Counted from the stretch's first letter, positions 15,488 through 23,704 are shown. The stretch: DNA of 35,584 bases from Gemmatimonadota bacterium (GCA_028874765.1 JAPPIE010000472.1:1-35584); one strand, 5' to 3'. Notes: generated from the sequence alone by a model not told the origin. A program made the numbers and translations.

Positions 15488-16663
15488 TCACCACGGCTTC
15501 GCCTCGTCTGCGTGTAGCTTGTCGGGTAATCGGTAACTGATTTTATGTTCTTCGAGCGTAGATACGTCGAGCAAGGCCATGAAGCTTTGGGTACGATGAC
15601 CCGGTCTCCACCACAGCAGGACATCGAGGACCTCCTGGATTCTGCGCCTCAGCCGCAAATATACCAGTGTCCCGGTCCTGGATATTCGACTTTTTGGAAA
15701 CATGAGTTGGTCGGCGAGTTCGTCTCCAATCAACGCTCGGGAAAGGCGGTACCCAAAACCAGATAGATTATCTCGCTCTTTCTCGTCTTTAATACCGATC
15801 ACGTAAGGAGCCGAGGCAATCACCGAGTTTGCCATAGCAATAGCTTCCAGGCCGGGAGGCGGCTCGCAGATGTAACCCACGCGGTATATTTCACAGGCTT
15901 CGGTCTCATTGCTGAACAAGAGTGCCTCGGGCACACCCATCAGGTGAGCGGTATAGCGCCATATCTGCATAAAACTGTCGCGTTCTTCATCGTTTAGACG
16001 TGCGCCAATTCGCGTGGCTGACCGCAACAGCATCCCGGAGAAATTACAGGACGCGAGCGCGATGTGGGCAGCACTGATCGGCATGCCGTGGGCTTCATGG
16101 TCCCACTCCTCAGAAGCGAGAAGATGCCGCCTGACCTGTGCATGCACCAGCCGCAGACGGACAGACAGTTTCCAGCCCTCACCATGACGCTCCAGGCCAT
16201 CCGGTAACATAATTTCCAGGAGGTGAAGTATATTTTGCTTTAGCCGCCGCACCCCATAATCGGTCAGCCTTCCTGTGGTGAAAAACGATTGGCTGATCAG
16301 CGTCGTGAAACCCTGTACAATAATATCCGCGACGAACGAGGTGAGAAACAGATCCGAAAAGGCTTGGAAGCCACGGCATCCGGGATATACTGAATCGGGA
16401 TCAAACCACGCGGGGGGCGTCCCGATCTTCTCAAAAAACGCCCGTACTGCCTGCGGCGCATCACGCAGTTTTTCCTCATCCTGATCCATCCCGGCTCTGA
16501 TAAATTCGCCCTGTTGCTTCTCGTCAATACCGGCTAATCCATTGATCATGGCATCGGCATCGGGATCGCCGATGAGTGTGTGCTGGATGTACGTTTTGGC
16601 GAGATCGGGATCTGTCAGAAGTGCTTTTTCATACCCGGGTTGATATGAAGAAGGTATCTGCAC
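15488..16663 (-). CDS. MpaB/Lcp-family haem oxygenase-like protein (DUF2236)
   Basis: A 391-aa, mostly helical protein of the oxygenase MpaB/latex-clearing-protein catalytic family (PF09995). The core RLRLVHAQVRRHLL, followed by GMPISAAHIALASCNFSG and the long helical MQIWRYTAHLMGVPEALL, is typical; the His of LVHAQVR is a plausible haem ligand. Lcp of actinomycetes oxidatively cleaves polyisoprene, but most relatives have unknown substrates. No signal peptide is seen. GTG at 16661-16663 follows a GAGGTGA box about 4 nt upstream. It lies just upstream of the RND operon in the same direction, which has its own promoter. Confidence 0.8.
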   Translation of the reverse strand: MQIPSSYQPGYEKALLTDPDLAKTYIQHTLIGDPDADAMINGLAGIDEKQQGEFIRAGMDQDEEKLRDAPQAVRAFFEKIGTPPAWFDPDSVYPGCRGFQAFSDLFLTSFVADIIVQGFTTLISQSFFTTGRLTDYGVRRLKQNILHLLEIMLPDGLERHGEGWKLSVRLRLVHAQVRRHLLASEEWDHEAHGMPISAAHIALASCNFSGMLLRSATRIGARLNDEERDSFMQIWRYTAHLMGVPEALLFSNETEACEIYRVGYICEPPPGLEAIAMANSVIASAPYVIGIKDEKERDNLSGFGYRLSRALIGDELADQLMFPKSRISRTGTLVYLRLRRRIQEVLDVLLWWRPGHRTQSFMALLDVSTLEEHKISYRLPDKLHADEAKPW

Positions 16664-16803
16664 TCTATCACCTCATTTTAATCCAAATTATCGACAGGTA
16701 ACAGGACACCTGCTTAAGTCTGAGAAAAAACAGTCCTTAATATAAAAAGAATATTTGAACACCACCAATTTTTTGTCAAGTTTTATTTATTTTTTAACCT
16801 GAA

Positions 16804-17397
16804 TTATGATAGCAATTTCAAGCGCTCGATAATTTCTTCCTGTTCGGCTAAATCAAACTGATTCGAACCAATATACATATATCTGACAATGCCGAGTTTA
16901 TCGATGATAAACGTCGCTGGACGGGCAATACTGTGAACAAGGCTGTGATCTGGCAGACCGAGCCAGTTGTATAACGAATAGCCGAGTTTGTCGATGAAAA
17001 ATTCCACTGGACGCAAAATGTTGTAAATGAGATTGTGAGCAAACGCCAGACCGTACCAGTGATAGACCCCATAGCTTTTGATGGCACCCCGGTCTTCGTC
17101 GGCCAGAAGTGGATAGGTGATACCACTTCGTTCGGCATATTCGCGCAGTTCACAGAGTTGCTGTCCTGCTGCGATAGCGATCGCTATCGCATTATGTTCC
17201 ATATAAGCATCTATATGTTCTTGCACAGCCGCCAACTGACGACGACTTCTTTTTCACCAGGTCCCCCGAAAAAACGTCAGAATGACATATTCTTTACCTC
17301 GATACGATACGAGCGATACGTCTTGCCACTGATGCGAAGGGAGAGTAAATAAGGGGGCGGTATCGCCTATGCTAAGAACCCTGTTTTTACGCGACAT
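16804..17397 (-). CDS. Peroxiredoxin-like protein with in-frame TGA at the catalytic Cys (candidate selenoprotein)
   Basis: One frame of 198 codons, open except for TGA at codon 48. Before it is a redoxin start, MSRKNRVLSIGDTAPLF, then SYRGKEYVILTFFRGTW; after it K-R-S-R-R-Q-L-A-A-V. In AhpC/TSA-type relatives this place reads W-C-P-x-C-R-R-Q-L, so TGA replaces the peroxidatic Cys exactly and Ser51 replaces the second Cys. The downstream frame stays open for 150 codons and keeps family features (YPLLADEDRGAIKSYGV, RPATFIIDKLG). This suits selenocysteine, giving a 197-aa peroxide-reducing enzyme. A 30-residue internal duplication (two RPxxFxIDKLG copies) enlarges the C-terminal half. ATG at 17395-17397 has a weak AAGG box. 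A nonsense mutation is the alternative. The EVE gene ends 67 nt upstream. Confidence 0.65.
16877..17041 (-). repeat. Internal 90-nt tandem duplication in the peroxiredoxin-like gene
   Basis: The stretches beginning at 16891 and 16981 share GCCGAGTTT-TCGATGA and a following CTGGACG at the same offset of exactly 90 nt. In the protein this gives LIYNILRPVEFFIDKLG and LVHSIARPATFIIDKLG, about half identical, so the duplication is diverged. Confidence 0.6.
17223..17256 (-). promoter_or_regulatory. Recoded TGA and SECIS-like hairpin
   Basis: The TGA is at 17254-17256. Nineteen nt after it a hairpin can form on the minus strand: CAGU pairs with GCUG around the 5-nt loop UGGCG, extended by further pairs with a bulge. 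The loop has a G in its first two positions and lies within the range usual for bacterial SECIS elements. A competing 6-bp stem (GUCGUC with GGCGGC) is also possible. Judged by eye only. Confidence 0.35.
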
Positions 17398-17464
17398 TAT
17401 GTACCTTGTCTCTGCAACGAATTGTCTTTGAAGAATTTCATTTTCTTTTGGTCTTCTTATCTCC

Positions 17465-17935
17465 CTAGAAGCCCCCCATCTCGCACACAATCTCAAACTC
17501 CTCCTTTGTCACCGGCTGGATTGATAATCGCTGCCCGCGCTGAACCACCTTCATGTCTTTGAGCCTGGGATTGTTCTTGAGGTCTTGCAGACTGACATAC
17601 GGCTCAAATGCTTTTGACCATTGCACATCAAAAGAAAACCAGCGCGGATCTTCTTTCGATGCCTTCTCATCGTAATACTCATGACGCGCATCGAATTGAG
17701 AGGGATCGGGATATCCCGCACGCACAATATTCGCAATACCGGCAACACCGGGATTTTTACAATTCGACTGATAAAAAAGTGCCTGATCGCCTTTTTGCAT
17801 TTCGTCGCGAATAAAATTGCGCGCCTGATAATTGCGCACCCCCCGCCAGTACCCAATCCCACTGGGACGATTGCTCAGTTCTTCAAAAGAGCACACATCG
17901 TACTCGCACTTTACAAGCCAGTATTTTTGGGCCAT
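17465..17935 (-). CDS. EVE-domain protein
   Basis: A 156-aa single-domain protein of the EVE (PUA/YTH-like) family, related to human THYN1. The landmarks are KYWLVKCEYDVCSFEEL at the start, WRGVRNYQARNFIRDEMQKGDQALFYQS (about 30-57), GIANIVRAGYPDP and WSFDV-type strands. The fold forms an aromatic cage that binds modified bases, such as 5-methylcytosine derivatives in DNA or modified RNA; its cellular role in bacteria is mostly unknown. GAGGA lies 5 nt before the ATG. It follows the sulfatase stop by 13 nt and precedes the peroxiredoxin-like gene, so the three may share a transcript. Confidence 0.9.
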   Translation of the reverse strand: MAQKYWLVKCEYDVCSFEELSNRPSGIGYWRGVRNYQARNFIRDEMQKGDQALFYQSNCKNPGVAGIANIVRAGYPDPSQFDARHEYYDEKASKEDPRWFSFDVQWSKAFEPYVSLQDLKNNPRLKDMKVVQRGQRLSIQPVTKEEFEIVCEMGGF

Positions 17936-17948
17936 AACATCCTCACAA

Positions 17949-19406
17949 TTATTGTGCGGCTTCTTTCCATTTCTGATAATTTGGCGACAGACTCAGCGCG
18001 CCATCGGGCTGCGGCACGAGTTCTCCATTTTGCCCCCTCGGATCGCCCCGGTTTTCATTCACCTCTGCCAATCGCCTGCGCCACATCGCAATGCGCGTTT
18101 CATACGCCGGATCTTTGGACAACTCGCAGCATTCCAATGAATCGTCATCCAGATTAAAAAACTGTTCTTCTCCCGTGTGATGAAACCAGATATACTTCTC
18201 ATGCCCATCAGTCACATATTGCATGCCGTGTTCTCTTGTATAACACGACGTATGCTCGCCCTGCACAAACGCGCGCCATCCCTCGTCATCCCCCCGCGCA
18301 ATATCCAGAAGAGACCGCCCATCTACAGACGCTGGTATATCGACTCCGGCAGCATCGAGCAATGTGGGCATCACATCGCGCAACTCCACGGGATGATCGT
18401 ACTTCACCCCTCGCGCCACATCCCGCCATGTATCGGGATACTTCACAATAAATGGAATGCGCGCAGACCCTTCGTATGCATACGTCTTCCGCCAGTGGTG
18501 ATGGTCGCCCATCATATCGCCGTGATCAGATGTAAAAATAATCAGGGTATTGCGGTATGCTTGCGGATCCCGGTGGCGCAACTCGTACAGCACGCGCCCA
18601 ATCTGGTGATCGATAAACGTGATATTGCCGTAATACCCCGCACGTCCCCTGTGCGTTTCAGCATCGGAACGGTGCGAACGCGGCGCATTGACATCTGCGA
18701 TTTTTTTGTCGAACTCAGCAGCCCAGTCTCCCACAGCGGCTTTTGGGATATTATCATTGTCGATATACATATCCCAATACGCCTGGGGCGCATCATAAGG
18801 CGAATGGGGCCGCGCAAATGAAAGCCACATAAAAAATGGTTTGGTCGGATCGCGTTGCTCCAAAAATTTAATCCCCTCGCTCGCCGTCCAGTGCGTCGGA
18901 TGCAAATGCTCGGGCAAATGGCTGGGCCGAGCCATCCATGAATTCCAATCGATACTGTGATCCCGATACCCGTAAGCACCTTCCTTGTGCTGATCAAAAA
19001 ACAAATGATAATCACTGACAAAATTTCCCATCCGCCGCCCACTTTCATCCAATACCATATGGTGAAAGCCATACAACCTGCGCTGCGGGGCGTGATGCAT
19101 CTTACCCACGGCTTGCGTGTGATATCCCGCCGCTGCGAGTTCCCCCGGCAATGTCGCCGGATATTCCAGCGGATCGCCTCCTGTCATCGTCAACCGCCCG
19201 TGATTCCATTGATCCATCCCCGTGATAATCCCCGCGCGTGCAGGCGTACACGACGGCACCGACGTATATGCGTGGGGGAAATGCGCCCCCCGCTCGGCCA
19301 TTTCATCGAGATACGGCGTCTCCAGCGCCGGATGCCCATCACACCCGAGGCAATCTCCGCGCTGTTGATCTGTTGTAATCAACAACAAATTTGGTCTCTC
19401 TGACAT
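17949..19406 (-). CDS. Sulfatase (CTPAR motif)
   Basis: A 485-aa type I sulfatase. The formylglycine site is C53-T-P-A-R57 in SVPSCTPARAGIITG. LLLITTDQQRGD (7-18) holds the metal Asp, QAVGKMHHAP the active Lys and His, and IIFTSDHGDMMGDH the C-terminal metal Asp-His. The pattern is nearer to choline-sulfatase/iduronate-sulfatase-like groups than to the two sulfatases at 8305-10952. ATG at 19404-19406 follows AAAGGA by about 7 nt; a longer in-frame start runs through a repetitive intergenic element and is rejected. No signal peptide. Upstream lie the dipeptidase genes in the same direction. Confidence 0.92.
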   Translation of the reverse strand: MSERPNLLLITTDQQRGDCLGCDGHPALETPYLDEMAERGAHFPHAYTSVPSCTPARAGIITGMDQWNHGRLTMTGGDPLEYPATLPGELAAAGYHTQAVGKMHHAPQRRLYGFHHMVLDESGRRMGNFVSDYHLFFDQHKEGAYGYRDHSIDWNSWMARPSHLPEHLHPTHWTASEGIKFLEQRDPTKPFFMWLSFARPHSPYDAPQAYWDMYIDNDNIPKAAVGDWAAEFDKKIADVNAPRSHRSDAETHRGRAGYYGNITFIDHQIGRVLYELRHRDPQAYRNTLIIFTSDHGDMMGDHHHWRKTYAYEGSARIPFIVKYPDTWRDVARGVKYDHPVELRDVMPTLLDAAGVDIPASVDGRSLLDIARGDDEGWRAFVQGEHTSCYTREHGMQYVTDGHEKYIWFHHTGEEQFFNLDDDSLECCELSKDPAYETRIAMWRRRLAEVNENRGDPRGQNGELVPQPDGALSLSPNYQKWKEAAQ

Positions 19407-19425
19407 ATTTTTATCCTTTGAAAGC

Positions 19426-19446
19426 GGGCGACCACGAGGATCGCCC
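19426..19446. repeat. REP-like hairpin element
   Basis: GGGCGA and TCGCCC form a perfect 6-bp inverted repeat with a 9-nt centre (CCACGAGGA), followed by a C-rich tail. Short palindromes of the kind GTAGGGGCGA...TCGCCC are dispersed intergenic repeats in several uncultivated phyla. It lies between the dipeptidase and sulfatase genes. Confidence 0.5.
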
Positions 19447-19463
19447 CTACACATTCGCGTTTT

Positions 19464-19490
19464 ATCTGCGTTCATCTGCGTTCATCTGCG
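19464..19490. repeat. 10-bp tandem repeat (ATCTGCGTTC)
   Basis: Two full units of ATCTGCGTTC and a partial third lie directly beside the REP-like hairpin, in the gap before the dipeptidase stop. Such units often accompany the same palindromes in intergenic DNA. Confidence 0.6.
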
Positions 19491-19492
19491 GA

Positions 19493-20578
19493 TCAATCTT
19501 CCCACACCGACTTCAACAACCGCACCCAATTCCCCGACAACACCTTTTGAATATCTTCTGGTGAATATCCGCGCCGTTCAAAAATGGGCACCAGATTCTG
19601 CAAATCGGCAATTGTATTTAAATCTCTCGGCGACTGTTCCTGGCCATACCCCCCATCCAGATCCGTCCCAATACCCGAATGATTCGCATTACCAGCAAGC
19701 TGACACACATGATCGATGTGATCGACCACAGTATCGAGCGTCGCCTTTGTCGTCTGCTCATAACACGGCACGCCCCGCTTCCACTCTGGATCGAGCATCC
19801 ACACATCAAAAGCCGCGCCAATAACTCCATCGCGTTCAACAATCGCGCGGATCATATCATCAGTCAACTGCCGCTGCCCCGGCGTCAGTGCCCGGCAATT
19901 GTGATGGCTTGCAGCCACCGGCCCGTCGTAATAATCGAGAATTTCCCAGAAAGCCTGATCCGTGGTATGCGTCAAATCCACAATAATTCCCGCGGCTTTA
20001 AGCGCGTCCAGCAACGGCCTGCCCCGATCCAGCAATCCTCCTTCCGTCCCTGTTCCGTGGCAATAAGAACTCACGCCATAATGCGAAATACTCACCATTT
20101 TCAAGCCCAAATCGCGCCATTCGGACACCTGCTCTGGATCGAGAATCGGATCGGCGCTTTCCATTGCCAGCACCAACCCGATGGGGGTATCTGCCGAAGG
20201 CTGCGTCCACGCCGCAACACATGCGTCCAAATCCTCAACCGTATGAATCTGCCGAATAATCCCACGCCGTTCCATCGCCTTGTAAAAAGCATAATGCCCC
20301 CTCCCGACACCATAACACTGCGTCTGATCCCACATCCCCGTGCGCGTCCAGCGATCATTGGTATCAATACGCGACATCACCGTGCCAAACACAATCCCCA
20401 CACGCCCCTTGTGCAACTCGGGAAACGTCGTCGTACACGACCCAAAACTGCGCGCAGTTGATACCGAATCGTGTACCCGCACAGTTGTTGAGGGTTGCGT
20501 AAGATCCCGATTGACCTGAATGGCGCAAAAAGCGAGGTCTAAGTGGCTATCGACAATAAAGTAAGTATGATCGGACAT
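19493..20578 (-). CDS. M19 membrane-dipeptidase-family protein (copy 1)
   Basis: A 361-aa metallohydrolase of the renal dipeptidase family, which cleaves dipeptides and some related amides with a binuclear zinc site. The zinc ligands are visible: H12-x-D14 in DSHLDLAF, Glu in AMESADPI, His in VDLTHTTD and His in ASHHNCRAL; the substrate-binding Asp is in GTDLDGG. There is no signal peptide, so it is probably cytoplasmic. ATG at 20576-20578 follows GGGGA and is 1 nt past the stop of the sister gene (TGACATG), implying coupling. The two copies are clearly homologous but well diverged. Confidence 0.9.
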   Translation of the reverse strand: MSDHTYFIVDSHLDLAFCAIQVNRDLTQPSTTVRVHDSVSTARSFGSCTTTFPELHKGRVGIVFGTVMSRIDTNDRWTRTGMWDQTQCYGVGRGHYAFYKAMERRGIIRQIHTVEDLDACVAAWTQPSADTPIGLVLAMESADPILDPEQVSEWRDLGLKMVSISHYGVSSYCHGTGTEGGLLDRGRPLLDALKAAGIIVDLTHTTDQAFWEILDYYDGPVAASHHNCRALTPGQRQLTDDMIRAIVERDGVIGAAFDVWMLDPEWKRGVPCYEQTTKATLDTVVDHIDHVCQLAGNANHSGIGTDLDGGYGQEQSPRDLNTIADLQNLVPIFERRGYSPEDIQKVLSGNWVRLLKSVWED

Positions 20579-20579
20579 G

Positions 20580-21707
20580 TCATCCCCAGGCTGTATTAAA
20601 AAATCGAACCAAATTCCCATGCGCAAAACCCTTCACGTCGTCTTCCCCATAGCCGTGATCGCGCATGAGATTTAGAAAACGCTGCAAATCGTCAATCGTA
20701 TGATAATCTGTGGGCGAAAGCTCCAGACCAAATCCACCATCCAGATCCGTGCCATAAGCCACGTAATCTGTGCTGCCCGTCAGTTCGCAGATGTGATCGA
20801 TGTGTTCGAGCACCGCCTTCATCGGTCGGGTTGCCGTGGTATAATGCGTACTCGGATCGTCCCAATTCCAGGCAGGAGACAGCATCTGCTCGGCAAAAAC
20901 CATCCCAATTACACCCCCCCGGTCTGTAATCGCGCGGATCATATCGTCCGACAAATGCCTCTGCCCCGGCACCAATGCGCGACAATTGCAATGGCTGGCA
21001 TGCACGGGTCCCTTCCAATAATCGAGAATATGCCAGAAGGTCAGGTCTGCCGCATGCGTCAGATCCAGCGCAATATCCGTCTCAGACAGCGCGTCCATCA
21101 GCGCGTAAGCCGGTGGATATAGCCCGCCCACCGTACCCGTACCGTGCCCATACGTATTGGCGCCAAAATGCGTCAAAGACACCGATCTCAAGCCAGCCTC
21201 ATACCATTCACCCACCTGGTCAGGACCCAGAATAGGATCGGCACTTTCCATCGACAAAATAAGCCCCACAGGTGTATCGTCCGCTGGATTCTCCCAGTCT
21301 GCAACACACGCATCGAGATCTGAAACAGACTTGATAAACCGAATTTCTCCACACCGTTCCAGCGCCCGATAATACGCCAGATGAGATTGCCCTCGTGCAT
21401 AAGCCACATCCTGTGTGCGCACCGCATTGTGCGTATTATCCTGCGGGTTTTGCACGCGACACATAATGGTCGAAAGCATAATCCCCACGCGCCCTTTCCG
21501 CATCTCGGGCAGACAAACAGTTGGCGTAAACCGCTTGGGCTGTGGCCCCAGGCGTTTCTCCAGCGAATCCGGATGGTTAGACAATCCTCCCACCATACTG
21601 TCTTCGCGCTCGCGCAACACATATACAGACTGCGTGAGATCCCGGCGATAAAACAGCGCGTTAAACGCCATATCGAGATGTCCATCAATAATCAAATATT
21701 CGCGCAT
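20580..21707 (-). CDS. M19 membrane-dipeptidase-family protein (copy 2)
   Basis: A 375-aa paralogue of the gene downstream. Zinc ligands: H-L-D in IDGHLDMAF, Glu in SMESADPI, His in LDLTHAAD and His in ASHCNCRAL, plus GTDLDGG. It is slightly longer, with an extra segment near 40-60 (SNHPDSLEKRLGPQPKRF). The ATG at 21705-21707 is chosen; a TTG two codons earlier is possible, and neither has a strong ribosome site. First gene of the unit that continues into the other dipeptidase and perhaps the sulfatase. Substrate, dipeptide or D-amino acid amide, cannot be told. Confidence 0.9.
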   Translation of the reverse strand: MREYLIIDGHLDMAFNALFYRRDLTQSVYVLREREDSMVGGLSNHPDSLEKRLGPQPKRFTPTVCLPEMRKGRVGIMLSTIMCRVQNPQDNTHNAVRTQDVAYARGQSHLAYYRALERCGEIRFIKSVSDLDACVADWENPADDTPVGLILSMESADPILGPDQVGEWYEAGLRSVSLTHFGANTYGHGTGTVGGLYPPAYALMDALSETDIALDLTHAADLTFWHILDYWKGPVHASHCNCRALVPGQRHLSDDMIRAITDRGGVIGMVFAEQMLSPAWNWDDPSTHYTTATRPMKAVLEHIDHICELTGSTDYVAYGTDLDGGFGLELSPTDYHTIDDLQRFLNLMRDHGYGEDDVKGFAHGNLVRFFNTAWG

Positions 21708-21730
21708 ATCCAATATTCCAATTCAAAGGG

Positions 21731-21762
21731 TTTGCTCGCTCACGAGTAACGTAGCAAGCAAA
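21731..21762. repeat. Inverted repeat upstream of the dipeptidase operon
   Basis: TTTGCTCGCT (21731-21740) and AGCAAGCAAA (21753-21762) form a 10-bp inverted repeat with one mismatch, which becomes a G-U pair in minus-strand RNA. The centre contains ACG...CGT. It lies 24-55 nt before the dipeptidase start and has no T-run, so it is an operator or leader hairpin rather than a terminator. Confidence 0.45.
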
Positions 21763-21780
21763 TCGCTCAAGAGCAAGTAC

Positions 21781-21812
21781 AAATAAAAACCCCACCCAAT
21801 AGGATGAGGTTT
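21781..21812 (-). terminator. Terminator of the small membrane protein gene
   Basis: On the minus strand AAACCTCATCC pairs fully with GGGTGGGGTTT, two pairs being G-U, around a 4-nt loop, followed by a T-rich run. On the other strand the same two positions are mismatched, which shows that it works on minus-strand transcripts from the gene at 21858. Confidence 0.65.
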
Positions 21813-21857
21813 ATTTGTAATAGACCGCGTTTGTCGTGAACTAATGAATCCGCGACT

Positions 21858-22088
21858 TTATTTTGTCATATCTTCAATTTCGTCTTGCACGCGCTTGCGC
21901 CACTCGCGGTCGGCATCGGACTCTTTTTTCTTTTGCATACGCCTTTGTCTATACGGCTTACTCACGGGCTTATCTTCAACCACTTCAATAAACGGGACAT
22001 CTTTGCGATTGCGACGTTTCCAATATCGAACAAACACCCAACCCAGGTAAACCATTGCACCCATAAAAATCAACAACTGTGCGGTCAT
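21858..22088 (-). CDS. Small single-pass membrane protein
   Basis: A 76-aa protein with one N-terminal membrane helix (LLIFMGAMVYLGWVFVRYW, about 4-22) followed by a highly charged tail of Lys, Arg and Glu ending DEIEDMTK, probably cytoplasmic and partly helical. GGAGG lies 5 nt before the ATG at 22086-22088. It has its own promoter and terminator, which supports a real monocistronic gene. No family was recognised. Confidence 0.6.
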   Translation of the reverse strand: MTAQLLIFMGAMVYLGWVFVRYWKRRNRKDVPFIEVVEDKPVSKPYRQRRMQKKKESDADREWRKRVQDEIEDMTK

Positions 22089-22122
22089 GTAAGCCTCCAT
22101 TTGCGCGATTATTTCACTTCAT

Positions 22123-22151
22123 AAAATATCATAAATAGTAAGCCGCGTCAA
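22123..22151 (-). promoter_or_regulatory. Sigma-70-like promoter for the small membrane protein gene
   Basis: On the minus strand TTGACG (22146-22151) and TATTTT (22123-22128) are 17 nt apart, about 35 nt before the start codon. Identical boxes and spacing precede the HisI-like gene. Confidence 0.5.
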
Positions 22152-22160
22152 GCGGTGAAT

Positions 22161-22177
22161 TGTCCCAGTTTGAGACA
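22161..22177. repeat. Operator-like palindrome TGTCCCA-N3-TGAGACA
   Basis: Two 7-bp arms match at 6 of 7 positions around a 3-nt centre, just upstream of the -35 box of the small membrane protein gene and 110 nt before the ADA-like gene. A third half-site, TGTCTCA, is at 22213-22219. The arrangement suits a dimeric regulator between divergent genes. Confidence 0.4.
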
Positions 22178-22287
22178 TTTTTTAATCTGAAAATAGGTAT
22201 GTCTTTCCTTATTGTCTCAATCTGCAAATTCTCTTAACTTTTCTGTGTGCAACAGGCTCAAAACGCGCGAATCCAGAGGAATAATAC

Positions 22288-23640
22288 ATGCCCCCACTCC
22301 ACTTAGCCAAAACTTGTGAACTCCATGTCCATCCCGGCGGATGCTTGACCGCCGAAGACCTCATAGAACTCGGCAAAGACTTTTACGAAGACATTGACTG
22401 GACGCTATTTACAGACGCCTACGAAGCAGCTTATGGTATTCGCCCGGATCCCATAGCGCTCTATCGCGATGCTCTATCCAATCCAACCGTGGGACTTGCC
22501 AAATTTAAAGAACACTACATCTACACAGAAAAAGACGGGGGTGACTTTGGTCGGTTTAAAGCCAAATTCAACCTCATCACCAGCCTTTTGAGACACCCGC
22601 CCAAAAGACAGGAGCTCCTGATCAAGGCATTTTTCAAAGCACATAACCGGCACCGCAAAGAAGGTATCACCTTTATCGAATACCGTTGCAGTGGCGGCGG
22701 GGAAACGCGAGAGACATTCATCGACTTTCACAGCACGAATGCCCAAATCCTCTCAAACGCATCGCAAAACAACACAACCGCGCGTTACATCGTCACCCTG
22801 CGCCGCCAGACCGCGCAGCAAGACTACGAATGGGTGCAAGAACTCATAGATGAAAACCCCGAACTCATACCCACCATCGTCGGCATTGACTTTGCCGACA
22901 TCGAAGAAGGCTACCCCCCCAAAGACAACCGCGCACTCTTCCAACGCGTACACAAAGACAACCAGCAACGCCCTGAACGCGCCCTCGAAATCACCTATCA
23001 CGTAGGCGAAAGTTATTTTGACAAATCCCTCGAAAGCGCGATACGCTGGTGTCACGAAGCCACCGAAATGGGTGTCAGGCGATTGGGCCATGCTACGGCA
23101 CTCGGACTCGACCCGGCAGTGGCGATTGCGCGCCGCCCCGATGCACACACAAAAGAACGGGTCAGCGAACGCCTCGACCAGATCGCCTACGATCTCACGC
23201 ACGCCTCTGAACTTTCGGCTTTCGATATCGAAGTGAACGCCAGCGCGCTCCAAACCGAACGACAAACTCTGGAAAATCAAACACCTGACGAAATAGTCGA
23301 GCGCCCATATAATCCCCAACGCCTCGAAGAAATCCGCAACCGCCAGCAATTTGTTCTAAACCGCCTCACACAACTCGGCACAGTCATAGAAACGTGCCCC
23401 ACCTCCAACCTCCGCATCGGCGGCGTACCCGATCCCGCCCATCATCCCATCCACACATTCCTCAAATCAAATGTCAACCTCGTCATCGGCGCAGACGACC
23501 CCGGCATCTTCGACAGCCCGCTCGCCAGCGAAATCGACTGGGCACTCACCCACACCAACTGGACACCCAAAGCACTGGAAAAACGCCTCGGCGATCCCCG
23601 CCGATTTCAACTGGGCACCTTGCGCCCACCGCGTATCTAA
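22288..23640 (+). CDS. Adenosine-deaminase-like metal-dependent hydrolase
   Basis: A 450-aa protein of the adenosine/AMP deaminase superfamily (PF00962). Zinc and active-site residues are in family order: H13-x-H15 in ELHVHPGGC, H238 and E241 in TYHVGES, H268 in RRLGHAT, CPTSN at 370-374 and D403-D404 in GADDPGIF. Enzymes of this group deaminate adenosine, AMP, adenine or related purines. It is about 100 aa longer than typical ADA: a charged helical insert lies between H268 and CPTSN (about 275-365). AGAGGAA lies upstream of the ATG. Transcribed divergently from the small membrane protein. Substrate uncertain. Confidence 0.8.
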   Translation: MPPLHLAKTCELHVHPGGCLTAEDLIELGKDFYEDIDWTLFTDAYEAAYGIRPDPIALYRDALSNPTVGLAKFKEHYIYTEKDGGDFGRFKAKFNLITSLLRHPPKRQELLIKAFFKAHNRHRKEGITFIEYRCSGGGETRETFIDFHSTNAQILSNASQNNTTARYIVTLRRQTAQQDYEWVQELIDENPELIPTIVGIDFADIEEGYPPKDNRALFQRVHKDNQQRPERALEITYHVGESYFDKSLESAIRWCHEATEMGVRRLGHATALGLDPAVAIARRPDAHTKERVSERLDQIAYDLTHASELSAFDIEVNASALQTERQTLENQTPDEIVERPYNPQRLEEIRNRQQFVLNRLTQLGTVIETCPTSNLRIGGVPDPAHHPIHTFLKSNVNLVIGADDPGIFDSPLASEIDWALTHTNWTPKALEKRLGDPRRFQLGTLRPPRI

Positions 23641-23682
23641 CGGTTGGACAAACCGATCCTTAAACCCCGAGAATAGTGTACC

Positions 23683-23704
23683 ATTTTGGAACTTACTCCA
23701 AAAT
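23683..23704. repeat. 8-bp perfect inverted repeat after the ADA-like gene
   Basis: ATTTTGGA and TCCAAAAT flank a 6-nt centre, with further pairing outside one mismatch. No T-run follows, so it is a weak terminator at best; it may be another regulator site before the permease gene. Confidence 0.4.

Noticed and set aside
17254-17496. Separate small ORF ending at the TGA
   Set aside because: It is the first part of the peroxiredoxin-like gene, in the same frame as the downstream part; its most upstream start also overlaps the EVE gene.
19407-19475. N-terminal extension of the third sulfatase
   Set aside because: It translates the REP-like and 10-bp repeats; a good Shine-Dalgarno precedes the internal ATG at 19406.
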